DNA from: Neoceratodus forsteri
Taxonomy: Eukaryota; Chordata; Ceratodontiformes; Ceratodontidae
NCBI GenBank assembly: GCA_016271365.2
Contig: CM057450.1
Coordinates: 1,808,669,967-1,808,733,966, forward strand
Length of the DNA stretch: 64,000 nt
Direction: 5' to 3'
Made by a program: the position numbers and the translations under genes. A model generated the notes under the pieces. It made no database searches. It saw only the letters and a program-made list of their open reading frames with translations, and was not told where the DNA came from. This document shows, in pieces, positions 1 through 10,275 of this stretch; positions within the stretch are counted from its first letter, which is position 1, and every line of letters starts with the position of its first letter.

Positions 1-440
1 GTAGTCGGTGTTTGTGCCCGTTTCTTTTTTTGTGCACAAACTCTTGGCATCTAGTACATGACTTTGTGGTGTTAAGCTGTGTAATGACTATTTGTTCATA
101 TAAAAAATGGATATATGACTCTGTCTGACCAGTTATCAATACTCATATTAGGGTACAGGTTCTCAATTACTAGGGGGTCTTTGTTAAGTTTGATTTTTAA
201 CGATACATTAATACTTGGCGGGGGGGTGGTGGAATGTTCATTCCCTCAGTTTTTGATTTGGATTGATAGAACTGTTATTTAATAGTACAGAATATTAGGT
301 ATATACAGACACATGTTGATACATGGACTTATTAGGATAACAGCATCTCAATTACAAGGGGGTCTGTGTTAGTATTTTTTTTTATCAAGTTGTTGTACTT
401 ATAATATGCCACTGTATATGTATTACACTCAGGATCTCTT
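1..440. other. No gene recognised; AT-rich flank of L1 remnant
   Basis: No reading frame with recognisable similarity. Two short stretches resemble each other (around 160-190 and 345-375, each containing caattac and agggggtct), suggesting decayed LINE sequence upstream of the ORF2 tail that follows. Confidence 0.4.
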
Positions 441-1065
441 TGTGAATGAGCTTGGTCAATGGAGTCTTCCTGCAATAAACCTGAACTTGAACTGGCTATC
501 CAGACAGAATGTACAAAACTTTCTGTGAGGACTTGCTTTCACCCCTTCATCAACTTTAACTGCCATACAACAGGGGGCCACACCTCCACTATTATGGAAC
601 TATGCCCTTATCTCAGCTATATTGGGATGGCCAGTTTAATGTTCTACTGTAGGGTGCTGACTCATGGTACACATTTTATCCCCCCCCTTCAGTATGATGT
701 GACCTTTTCTAGATGGACAGCATTAGGCATAAATCATTGGTTCCAATTACTAGATTCCCAGGGAGTGTTCCCATTTCAAACCATTCCACACCATTCAAGT
801 TCAGTTTGATCTCACCAGCTGGGAGCATTTTAATTTCCTCCAAATTTGCACCATTTTGCAACATACAGAATCGGGGCAGTCCTCTATCTCTGATCCAGCA
901 CCTTCACTGTTACAACTTTTGATGGATACCCAACCAGATAAACCTTGGACACATCTCACAGGCCACCTTTATAGGGGCCTGTGGGATCATAAAGGTGGCA
1001 CCATGCAGTATGTCCTGGACCACTGTAACAGGGAGCTAGATTCCCCAGTACTTTATATTGACTAG
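441..1065 (+). pseudogene. L1/Tx1-type ORF2 C-terminal remnant
   Basis: Spread over three frames, the translation reads like the C-terminal end of an L1-clade ORF2 polyprotein. Stretches such as RWTALGINHWFQLLDSQGVF (about 703-762), a run with FKFLQIC-like residues near 820-860, and DPAPSLLQLL (about 892-921) follow the order seen in that region (glycine-tryptophan segment, then the FxxLQI-type segment). The protein would act in reverse transcription of its own RNA. Several frameshifts and stops separate the pieces, so it is dead. It ends about 200 bp before an L1 ORF1-like remnant in the same orientation. The endonuclease and RT core are not in the window. L1-clade assignment is by pattern recognition, not a search. 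Confidence 0.55.
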
Positions 1066-1260
1066 GTAAAATTTGTACTATTGGGGGTAGAGCTAGCAGC
1101 TGACATGATCATATGCTCTAGAGCGAGCTCTCTGCTGATCTCTGATTCAGCTATTAAAACTTATACAATTTTTTTGACTTGGTTTTTGGTGGTAGCACTA
1201 CATCGTTTGCAGTGAGAAAAACATTTTGAGCCCAAAGTCACCAGAATCAATGAGAAAACC

Positions 1261-2042
1261 ATGGCAGATGGTGACTCAGGACACTGTAAAAAAATCAGGC
1301 AAGCCAATGGAGTAGGCAGGAGCAGCCGGACTGAGCCAACTGGCAGACCAGGAGGGTGAGCCATCAAATGGGGCCCCTCCTACAAGCCATCCGTGACTTG
1401 GATGGAGAAAGTGACCACCACAGCTAGTGCAGCAACCAAAACCAGCAATAATACTGCAATAGTGGTTACAGGACGTATTGCTGAAAACAAATTGCTCGGG
1501 CTGCATGTGGAGCATGTGGAAAACAGAATGCAAATGACTAACTTACATGTGCTGGGAGCTCCCGAATCACTTGAAGGGGTAGCTCTGAATAACTCTGTAA
1601 CTGAGCTTATAAAAAATGTTCTGAATCTAGACATTTCAAGACAGGTGCTAAAAATTTATAGGATCACCCGGAAATGATGGCCAGCATCATCAGAACAACC
1701 ACGCACCATCTCAGTAGCTACAGGAGGAGCACACATCAAAGACTTGATCCTTGGAGCAGCCAAGAGCAAAGCTCAACTATTCCTGGACAATGGGGTACAA
1801 ATTTATTGTTTTCCAGACATTTTGCAACCCAACAGAGGTGCAAGGCTTTTGATGCAATTCAAAATGACCGGCGCACTCTGGGGGTCACCCATACTCTCCA
1901 GTTTCCTGTTAGACTCAAGATCACCTACATGGGTAAGGCATTCATCTATTCAGACCCAAATGAAGCTGGGAAAAGATCAGAACTAATCAAAATTGACATT
2001 ACTTGTCAACGACAGGAAGTTTCATCAGACAAGGGGAACTGA
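1261..2042 (+). pseudogene. L1-type ORF1 (RNA-binding protein) remnant
   Basis: A start codon at 1261 opens a frame that shifts more than once before 2042. The recognisable part is the L1 ORF1p pattern: a heptad-like segment with HVEHVENRMQMTNLHVLG (about 1504-1557), then the RRM-like stretch with TELIKNVLNLDISRQVLKIY (about 1600-1659), then the C-terminal-domain pattern with HIKDLILGAAKSKAQLFLDN (about 1734-1790) and the proline-rich LQFPVRLKITYMG segment (about 1895-1930). L1 ORF1p is a trimeric RNA-binding chaperone. At least two frameshifts and a stop disrupt it. It sits downstream of an ORF2 tail, so it belongs to a second L1 copy in the same direction or to a rearranged one. Confidence 0.65.
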
Positions 2043-3850
2043 GAGACAACAAATGACAACAATACATACTTTTCAAAACTAATGTGGGACTTTAAATTAT
2101 GGGCTAATGTTGTAAAATGTTACTATGTTTGAGCAACTGAGAGATCTCTATTATTGAAAACAATTTAATAGATGTGGGGTTGTGTATATGACTATTAGAA
2201 TAAATGTTAAAATCTGGCTAGTCGTTGGGGTCGGCAATTGATGCTAGGGAGTAGTCTCTCATGGCAAGATGGGCAACGTCACGAGGTGCACGGAGGCTTA
2301 GTAGGCCATATGCCAGTATGTGTACCATCCCACATGGAGCAGTTTACCTCTCATGAGCACAGGTTTTTCCTTGCATAAACTTACAGGCTTTGTCCCTGAG
2401 AGTGTAGATTCCTACATAGTTCATACAGGTATGAACAGTACTAGCATTCTGATGTTTTAATTACATTGCACAGAGTTTTTGTATAGTTAAAAGTGTTAAA
2501 CCAGTTTTGACAGTTCGAATAACGCTTGTTGATTGATACAAACAAATGTGCTAGTTAATAAATGAAGTTCAATTATTTCAGCATTTACCATCTGTGGAAT
2601 AATACTCAGGGGTGGCATTGGTTCGCACTCATGAGCTTCTGCAGGACATGTGAGTTATATTATCATCTTTCACTCCCATGCGGACTCTAACACCATACAT
2701 TATGATGTTTTTTTTGTGTGCTTTGCACAATGAACTCTATTTTTGGACTGTTTCACATTAAGTAAAAAGTCCTTGGTCTCTGCTGCAAGAGTGCAGCAAG
2801 CAATTATTTAGATCTTTTATTATCACATTTTTATGATTGTCCCTTAAATGACGTAACTAAGGATGCATTGTGTTATATCTCATTTATAAGATTAGTCTTT
2901 TTAATTATTCATGTACTTGAAACCAAGCGTTTTAGTTTTCATTGTACTTGTGACTGTGAACAAGCAATAAAAATATTTTTTTAATTTCCATGTCACTCAT
3001 TAAATTGACTTTGGCAACCTCCTGTTGGGAGTTTGCCTGGAAATGCTGAATTCAGTATTTTAAGACCCCACACATTCAGGGACAATACAGTATATGGGGT
3101 GGGAATATGGTAGATGTTGAAGAGGTTGTAGAGATCAAGATGCTGATGAAATCAATTCATTCTGTGGATGTAAGAAACTCTGACCCAACTGGAATGATCT
3201 GAGAGACCTGTCTCTTTTATTTTCCTTAGACCCCTTGCTCCTTCCTTCATGCATGATTTTGACGTCTATCTCCACATTGGGAGTCTGATTAGGCAGTTAA
3301 AATTTGGCACCTTTGCTTATTTTACTGGCAAAGAAGGCAATTACTCACCTTTGGCTTTAGCCCCCCCCCCCATGGTTGACCATTAGAGAGTTATAGTTAA
3401 CCTAATCTACCACATGGAAAAATTTACAGCCAGACTAAAAGATAGAGAAGAGACCTTCCAACACTATTGGCAGCCCTGGGTGCTTTGTGTACTGCAACAG
3501 GATGCAGATTTCATTCTCTAGGAGCACCACGCTGTGGCACAGTCACACATGGGCCATATTTTTGGTTTGTCATGTTAAACATACTGTAGGGGATACTCTG
3601 CATACATTCATTCATTCTACATTCTGATGAGATATTTCATATTTGATCCATGTCTGCAGTACCTGTTCTCCTATGTATACAGTCGTCTGAAAATACAGTA
3701 TGAATACAGTACTGTATAATGTATCTGATGGGATTTACTTGTATTCTGTTATCCTTCCAAGTGCACCAAAACTGTACACATTATTTTTAATAAAAATCTT
3801 AAGTACAAAAAAACAAAAACAAATAAGAGTTCTAATGTAAATTAAGCCAA
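2043..3850. other. No gene recognised
   Basis: AT-rich sequence without a convincing frame. The first ~200 bp after the ORF1 remnant may be the region between L1 ORF1 and ORF2. I see no RT or endonuclease motif in any frame. Confidence 0.4.
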
Positions 3851-3857
3851 ACCGACG

Positions 3858-4149
3858 GTTCGGTCCTATCAATGAACTGCCTGCAGTGGCTTTTCTTATA
3901 TAAAGTGCATTGTCTAATCAGCTTCTTTTAATTAAAGTGCTTCCACTTAAGCAGTTCACATGTACATGTTCAAGTCCTGCAGTCTCTCCTCACATGTCTT
4001 ACCCCCTAGTCCCTGGACTGTTTTTGTTGCCCTCTCCCCTTTAATCACCTGTGAATTTCCAGGGTGGAAGCATTTTAAGGAAGCCTGTTTAAGAAAATGC
4101 ACTCTATATAAGAGAAGCCACTGTCGGCAGTTCATTTTTAGGACTGAAC
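3858..4149. repeat. Foldback MITE enclosing a CR1 fragment
   Basis: About 85 bp at 3858-3945 is repeated inverted at 4062-4149 with few mismatches. The left arm starts GTTCGGTCCTATCAATGAAC; the right arm ends with the complement (TTCATTTTTAGGACTGAAC). Both arms contain the TTATATA-aGTGCATT block. The loop between them is a piece of CR1 coding sequence on the minus strand rather than MITE sequence. Confidence 0.75.
3957..4050 (-). pseudogene. CR1 RT C-terminal fragment in MITE loop
   Basis: Minus-strand translation gives RATKTVQGLGGKTCEERLQD followed by LNMYM. This matches the C-terminal segment of the CR1 ORF2 seen intact elsewhere in this window (minus strand near 23440-23500: RRATKMVQGLHQKTYEERLK). 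Only about 30 residues remain. It lies exactly between the arms of a foldback element, as if captured. Confidence 0.7.
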
Positions 4150-5229
4150 TGAGAGTTTCCACTTTGGCATCTGGTGGGTCTGCTTAATTCACATTAGAAA
4201 ATGAGTACAGACATTTCCTGGCCTCTGATTGGCTAAGGCCTCTGGCAAGAGGTACATTTATGTGCCAACAGAAACTGGGAAATAACTAGTCCCGGTAACA
4301 TACCAGCCTGCCCTTCCAGTAAAAATATCAACTAGCATATGCAATTTTGCTTAGCGAGCAAGTGAGAGCCCCCCCCCCACACTTGGTTCAGTAGTCATGA
4401 CCGAGTTTGAACAAAACTCCTTTCTCTATGTAGGCAAAAGAAAATCTGGGCTTCAAAATGTGCACTGAACTTGAGAAGAAAAACTACCTCTTTTAGACCT
4501 GCTTCTAGTGTTATGTTCGACTGCACTCAACTTCAAACAAACACTGCACCATTGCCATTGTGGCGCTCAGCTGACCACGTTTCTGTACAACAGTCCAACT
4601 GTGAATTTGAGGAACTGCATAAAAACTTCATTAAATACAAACCGGAGTCCTCCTTGGGGATACAAGCATGCAAATAGTGCAGTTAGAAAGCTGGGGGGGG
4701 GCACACCACTTACAAGCTCTGAGTAACAGATACAACAGCCCCCTCTACTGCCAGGTCCAGCAGTGGAGGGACTACTTTACACTAACATTTTTTTTATATA
4801 TTTATATACATTTTTCGCCTTTTTAATGTCTATTTTTAAACATTTACTAAAACACCCATTTTCTAAGCACAATAATACCTGACAGGGTGGGCAGTATGGG
4901 CTATACTGGACCTTGCAGGAGCTATAAGGCCTGTGGCATTGGGTCTCATTACATCATTGGGCAGTTTGATATAGCCCAATGCTGCCCAATACTGCCCACC
5001 CTGCTGGGTATTGCTTGCCTAGAGCTAAGAAAATTGCCAACTCAGGCAGAAAGAAATGTTTTAACTTTCAAGATTTACCATTGGGCTGGGGGCGGAGGCA
5101 CTGGACTTTGCTTATTGCTACATGCCATGAACCAGCAGCACCCAGTATGAGAAATGTAATGTGAACTTTAGGATTAAATAAGGTATACTGTAGCTTGCTA
5201 TATTTAGAATTTGCGTAACACTTCAGGCA
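4150..5229. other. No gene recognised; contains small foldback
   Basis: No supported coding region. A foldback at 4884-5002 is listed separately. The frames at 4471-4726 and 4887-5164 have no family features. Confidence 0.4.
4884..5002. repeat. Small foldback (inverted repeat)
   Basis: AGGGTGGGCAGTAT at 4884 is matched by ATACTGCCCACCCT at 4989-5002, and GGGCTATA by TATAGCCC at 4970-4977. The right arm holds an extra CCCAATGCTG-type spacer. Probably a MITE; no target duplication is clear. Confidence 0.6.
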
Positions 5230-6052
5230 CCTCATTATGACCATGTAATATCATTTTCAAATCCTTGCATTGGTTACCTGCGGAACGTCATATAAAATTG
5301 TAGGTCTTGACCTCTATCTTTTGTACCCTAAAGTAATCGGAGCCTGCTTTTCTTAGTAGCCTGCTGACACCACATCTGCTCACCCCTTTGCTTCACTCAG
5401 CAGATGCAGGCTTATTAAATGTCTCTAAATGCAAATCAAAACATCTAGCCACAAGGGCATCTTCCTTTATGGTCCCCATTTTATGGAATTCACTTCCCCA
5501 ATATATTTATGAAAATCAGAGCGTCAGAGGCTACTTCAAAAAAATATTTACTCCTTTTTTTAACGTGCGTCTGTGCTGCTGTTCCACGTACTGTATACTT
5601 GCTAGATGTTATATGTTATATGTTGCTCTTCTAGTGCCTTCCCTCACTCTGGAACCTCCTCCCCTCTTCCATCCATCTCTCACCCTCCCCAGCTTCTCTT
5701 AAGCATCAGCTTAAATGCATCCCCTCCCCTCCCTGTGTCTGTCAACTCCCCACCTGACCTGTCTATTCCCCTTACCCTCAGGTCATGCCCCCTGCCTGGA
5801 GCTGATCTTACATTTTATAATGTTCCTTTGTTGACTGCATATAGGAATGTTTGGCATATCATGCTCCAGTTAGCTGCTGCATATGATGTGCCTTCTTACC
5901 ATGTGTGCACTATTTTTGTTTGCATTTTACTTTAATTGCATTGCTCAATCCAGTTGTTATTGTTGGACTGCATCCATAACCTCATCCCTGGGTCATACCT
6001 GGAAACGAGCCTTGGCTCAGTGTGCCTTAATCTCGGTTAATAAATTTTAAAT
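5230..6052 (+). pseudogene. L2-type LINE 3' end (RT C-terminus plus 3' UTR)
   Basis: A plus-strand frame from about 5385 reads SKCKSKHLATRASSFMVPIL then WNSLPQYI and GYFKKIF. This is the C-terminal signature of L2/Rex-like ORF2 proteins (tryptophan-asparagine-xx-leucine-proline, then FKKxLK). It is followed by a C/T-rich 3' region and a tail ending GCCTTGGCTCAGTGTGCC and TAAATAAATAAATA (6035-6060). A related 3' end is at 22177-22732, with the same GAGCCTTGGCTCA and TAAATAAATAAATA ending. 5' truncated, non-functional. Confidence 0.65.
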
Positions 6053-6059
6053 AAATAAA

Positions 6060-6976
6060 TATATCATTTTTTAGTTGTTTCAGTTCAGCATGCTTATATT
6101 CATGACAATCTCATTTCAGACAAATACATATAAATAATAATAGCTTAGTGGTTTCTTATCTGGGAAGAATTTGAGTGATGCCAGCTGTGAAACTTGGGTT
6201 TGCAAATGGACTTGGGTGACCCACCCCACAGGGGCTTATGAGTGAACCTCCGATGTAAGGTGCTTGGCTGCTAGGAAGGGATTGTCCATCCCCCTGGTTG
6301 CAGGACAAGGTGTGCCCAAGGCACCCAAATGATTGGAGTGGGGGACAGGAGGAAAAGGTGGTGAGGGGGTGAAGATATTGGTGTCTGGCCCAGAAAAAAA
6401 AAAACTCCATGCCTCAAAATCGTAGTGTCAGTAAGCACTGCATTACAGGCTGGACTTCTTCATTTACACTAACTGAAGTGGACCGGCTTAGCAATACTCA
6501 GGTATCATATGAGAGTGAGTCACTGGAGGAGGAAGTTATTTCTTTATTTATAAATCTATCCAGTGCTCCTACTGAAATCTGAGACTGACTCATGTAGAAT
6601 GGTTGCAAGACACAGTCAGTTTCTGTTTACCATCAAGTTAATAAAGAAGGCATCTCCCAGACAGACCAGTGAAATGGCAAGAGTGCTCTGGGCTGCTGCC
6701 ACCTGCAAGGCCTGAGCTTGTATCTGGTCAACCATTTCCTGATTCTTAAATCATCAAGAGGTGATCAAACAGCTTCAGCTGAAATCTGAGCAGCACTGCC
6801 ATTGGTTTCAAGCCAGCTATGCATCTGTCGTCCTGACTGAAGTAAATTATGTTACAGTGTTTTTTAGACATGGGAGAAAGAATGGCAAAACAAAGAGGAA
6901 CATGGGATACATGAGCCCTGGGAGCAAAAAAAAACAAAAAAAAAACAGCAGCTGTCTGTCCCTTCTAGTTAAGACA
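6060..6976. other. No gene recognised
   Basis: An A-run at 6392-6403 could be the tail of a short retro-insertion, but I found no target duplication. No family-level coding similarity was seen. Confidence 0.35.
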
Positions 6977-7376
6977 TTTTAACATAGAAACTGATGGCAG
7001 ATAAGGACTGCTTGACCCTCCTAGTCTGCCCATTTTCCCTACTTACTTGTAATACCACAGACCCTACCTGATCTCTAGCTTTATCCCCCCTTTCCTAACC
7101 ACTAAGGTTCCCTTATGCCTGTCCCATGCATCTTTGAATGTCATCACCATTTTTGCCCCACCACCTCCGATGGGAGGCTGTTTCATGCATCTAACACCCT
7201 CTCAGTGAAGAAGTACTTTCTCATACTTCCCCATGTCTACCCTCCTCCAGCTTCATAGCATGATCCCTTGTTCTTGAACATCATTTTCTCTGAAAAATGC
7301 TTCTCTCCTGTACCTTGTTTATACCCTTGAGGTATTTGAAAGTCTCTATCATATCTTCCCTCTCCCTCTTACTAGA
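6977..7376 (-). pseudogene. CR1 3' end fragment
   Basis: Antisense CR1 3' UTR and ORF2 C-terminus. Landmarks on the plus strand, in the same order as at 23012 onward: the gcagataaggac-gcttg block, agtctgccca, ccttatgcctgtccca, gtgaagaagtact, and gaggtatttgaaagtctcta. Older than the 23 kb copy, judged by the number of differences. Truncated at its 5' side near 7376. Confidence 0.85.
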
Positions 7377-7598
7377 TTTGCACACAAAATGCTACATTTT
7401 GAGGGTGTAAGCCATTTGTATAGTAAGCAGCCAAGGAACCTGACTTGGCAAGTCCTTCACCATGTTGCAGGTTGGCTCCTCTTCCTGTTTGGATCATGCA
7501 GTGACCTGAGATGACATCAGCAGTGATTAATATCAGATGGGTTAAACTGGTAATTTAATTGCATAATGGCTAACAGGATGGGAATCCCATATATATCT

Positions 7599-7632
7599 GT
7601 GTGTGTGTGTGTGTGTATACATATATATATTT
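7599..7632. repeat. (GT)n/(TA)n microsatellite
   Basis: Run of gt dinucleotides followed by ta-rich dinucleotides. Confidence 0.9.
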
Positions 7633-7973
7633 ATACAACTTATGTTTTGGGATAACTGCATGTATAAAAGTTGATATCTAAGCCAGGCAGTGAAGATATC
7701 ATCGCTATCTGCATGTTCCTATATGTCATATGTTATCTCCATGTTCCTATATGTCATATTGAAACTTATCTGGTTGATCCTACCATTTGTTCTCACATTT
7801 CAACTAGCCACTTTTACAGTGTTTATGTAGTGTTACCGAGCCATGTCAACATGTGGTCACAGTGATTTAAAGTACCGCACTCTGTTCTCTGAAATTATAA
7901 ACTGTCCTTTCTTTCATAATTCTACACACTCTTTTTTTTTTTTATTTCAAGTAATCCTCATTCTGAAACTCGT

Positions 7974-8388
7974 AGCACATTCACTTTCCGGCCTGATCTG
8001 TAGCGTGACCGAGCGGTATGATTTATGTGCTGGCAGAAGCAAAAAAGTAAGAAAATCCTCTGTTTTTGTAATTGTATTCAATTTATTTGAAAGAAGCCGC
8101 CGACTGTACAGAGATGAGAGCGAGCGAGTTGGCGGCTTCAGAGTACTAGACAGAAGTGCAAGTGAGTGTTGCAATAGCAATACTTGCTTGCGCTTCCGTC
8201 TAGTACTCTGAAGCCGCCGACTCGCTCACTCTCATCTCACTACAGTCAGCGATTTCTTTCAAATAAATGGAATACAGTTATGAAAACTGAGGATTTTCTT
8301 ACTTTTTTTTACTACACAGTACTTCTGCCACCACATAAATCATACCGCTCAGTCACGCTACAGATCTGCATGGAAAGTGAAAGTGCTA
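7974..8388. repeat. Large foldback element (~200 bp arms)
   Basis: The left arm, about 7974-8165, is repeated inverted at about 8186-8388 at roughly 85-90% identity by eye. Outer ends: GCACATTCACTTTCC at left and GGAAAGTGAAAGTGC at right. Shared inner blocks include GAGCGGTATGATTTATGTG, AGTAAGAAAATCCTC and GGCGGCTTCAGAGTACTAGA. A nested hairpin (GAAGCCGCCGACT...GTTGGCGGCTTC) sits inside each arm. Frames crossing the arms encode nothing recognisable. Likely a non-autonomous DNA transposon. Confidence 0.85.
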
Positions 8389-8649
8389 ACAGGAGGGAAA
8401 CTGAAACTCCTGCATTAAAAATACCACAAATTGCAGGATCAACTAGATAAGGTTTTAGTCAGAAATGTATTTCCTTTTTCACACTATGGAGAGTTGGGTA
8501 GGGTTCCTAAACATACAAAGTCACCTCAGATATAGCGGACCCAAAACCTCTCTCTAGGATTTAAAACCGCTAGCCTAACGTTGAACTTAAACAAACGTGT
8601 ACAGGACTTGTGCTGCACGGCAGCCCAAAACATAAGTCATACAAACAGA

Positions 8650-8763
8650 ACATGACATGGTTTGACTGAAGATATCATATTATCTTCACTCAAGGCCAAT
8701 GATATCAAGATATCATTGGCCTCTCGTGAATAAATATGATATCTTCAGTCAGACTCATGTCAT
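8650..8763. repeat. Foldback element next to (TA)n
   Basis: Near-perfect palindrome: ATGACATGG...TTGACTGAAGATATCAT on the left, GGCCAATGATATC-AA-GATATCATTGGCC at the centre, ATGATATCTTCAGTCA...CATGTCAT on the right. Directly abuts a (TA)n run at 8766-8799. Confidence 0.85.
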
Positions 8764-8764
8764 A

Positions 8765-8798
<34 letters not shown>

Positions 8799-8802
<4 letters not shown>

Positions 8803-9330
8803 TCAGTTAGAGGTTGTTCCACAGCAAGAAAAGAGAGGAAATTCAGGGTTTTAAATAATTGATTAGCAGTTTTTTTCTTGGGACAATACTAATTGTACAG
8901 AAAGCATTCATATGGGTTTTCTAGAAGTGTTATGTTTGTTAAACACAGTGAGGCAAGTGCGTTGCATTTTCACAATGTTTTAGAACTTTTATGAGCAAAA
9001 CACTAATCAATTTTTAGAGTTAAATAAAACCCTGAAATTCAGTGTTAGGGTTGCCACCCCTTGCACCCCAAGCCCACCCCATCCCCACATTCAGGCATCA
9101 GGGTGTGAGTTGGGGTCATCGGTCCTAACTCTCACCCCATTCTCCTATACTGCACCACCTCAGCTTGTTTACACATGGGATGGGGTGAGAGTTAGGACCG
9201 AGGACCCCAACACACACCCCAATGCCTGTTGGTGGGGATGGGGTGGGTTTGGGGTGCAAGGGGGTGGCAACCCTAACGCTGAATTTCCTTGCTTTTGTTG
9301 CTGTGGAACAACCCTAACTGATGCATTAAA
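8799..9330. repeat. Foldback element, left arm carrying an inserted MITE
   Basis: Outer ends are complementary: ATGCATCAGTTAG at 8799 and CTAACTGATGCAT near 9316-9328, then GGTTGTTCCACAGCAA against TTGCTGTGGAACAACC. The inner arms continue with TTAGGGTTGCCACCCC against GGGGTGGCAACCCTAA. The two arms are collinear only after removal of 8844-9034 plus one copy of AAATT, which is a separate inserted element. The native foldback is then about 336 bp. Confidence 0.85.
8844..9034 (+). mobile_element. 191 bp MITE with CAGGG termini, 5 bp target duplication
   Basis: Ends CAGGGTTTTAAATAATTG and TTAAATAAAACCCTG form imperfect terminal inverted repeats. Flanked by AAATT at 8839-8843 and 9035-9039. A second copy of the same length lies at 45196-45386 in the opposite orientation, flanked by TTTAT. 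The opposite arm of the host palindrome preserves the empty site. Superfamily unresolved: CAGGG ends recall hAT elements, but those make 8 bp duplications. Confidence 0.85.
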
Positions 9331-9348
9331 CAGAGTGTTTTGCCATGA

Positions 9349-9349
<1 letters not shown>

Positions 9350-9399
<50 letters not shown>
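9350..9399. repeat. (TA)n microsatellite
   Basis: About 50 bp of alternating ta between two related foldback elements. Confidence 0.95.
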
Positions 9400-9402
<3 letters not shown>

Positions 9403-9454
9403 TCTATGCAAAAAACGGCATCAATGCATCCTTTAGGGTTAAAGCACAAAAAGA

Positions 9455-9735
9455 CAGGAAATGGAAACTCTTTAGGGTTGCCCCTCCCCCCCGGACCTGC
9501 CAATCATCCCAAGATTGACAAATGACGGGGTGTGTCATTGGGGTCATGAGCCCTAAATATCACCCCATTCCATGTGTAATCATATTGACAAGGGATATCA
9601 AAAAAGAATGGGGTGACATTTAGGCCTCACAACCCCAATGACACACCCCATCATTTGTCAATCTTGTGATGATTGGCGGGTCCGGGGGGAGGGGCAACCC
9701 TAAAGATTTTCCATTTCCCCTGACAGTTCTCTGAC
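9455..9735. repeat. Second foldback related to 8799-9330
   Basis: Left block GACAGGAAATGGAAA, CTTTAGGGTTGCCCCTCCCC; right block GGGGAGGGGCAACCCTAAAG, TTTCCATTTCCCCTGAC. It shares the TTAGGGTTGCC motif and a C-rich/G-rich layout with the neighbouring foldback, so the two are members of one family or a diverged duplication around the (TA)n run. Confidence 0.8.
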
Positions 9736-9877
9736 ATGTAAACACTGTAATTCACATCTACAGGACATGCTGAGAACACCCTCCAAACTTCAAGTAAAAA
9801 GACCAAACCGTTTCCGAGATATTTAAACTTAAAGATCATGTGCAACGTTTATTTGTCATTTCTTTCCCTTGAAATAG

Positions 9878-10275
9878 AAATGTAGAAACATAGAATTTAA
9901 CAGCAGATAAGGACCGCTTGGCCCACCTAGTCTGCCCATTTCCCTACCTAATGCATAGGCTGCAGATCCTAGTTAACCAATAGCCTACTTTCTCCTACCC
10001 GCACTAGAATTGCCTTATGTCTGTCCCATGCATTCTTGAATTCCTCCACTGTTTTTGAGTCCACTACCTCCTTAGGAAGGCTGTTCCATGTATCCACAAC
10101 CCTCTCCATGAAAAAATACTTCCTCACATTACCTTTGAGCCGTCCCCCCATTATCTTTAAATATGCCCCCTTGTTCTTGTACATCTCTTTTGCTGAAAGA
10201 TCCTACCATCTTGGTCTCTGTTGATTCCCTTGATGTACTTGAAAGTTTCTATCATGTCTCCCCCTCTCCTCGAGT
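9878..10275 (-). pseudogene. CR1 3' end fragment
   Basis: Starts with the CR1 3' terminus (AACATAGAATTTAACAGCAG) and runs through the C-terminal coding part. The minus-strand frame contains KYFFMERVVDTWNSLPKEVV, equivalent to KYFFTERVVDAWNSLPEEVV at 23116-23577. Truncated at about 10275. Confidence 0.9.

Noticed and set aside
9110..9411. Frames ending in poly Tyr-Ile
   Set aside because: Direct translation of a (TA)n microsatellite.
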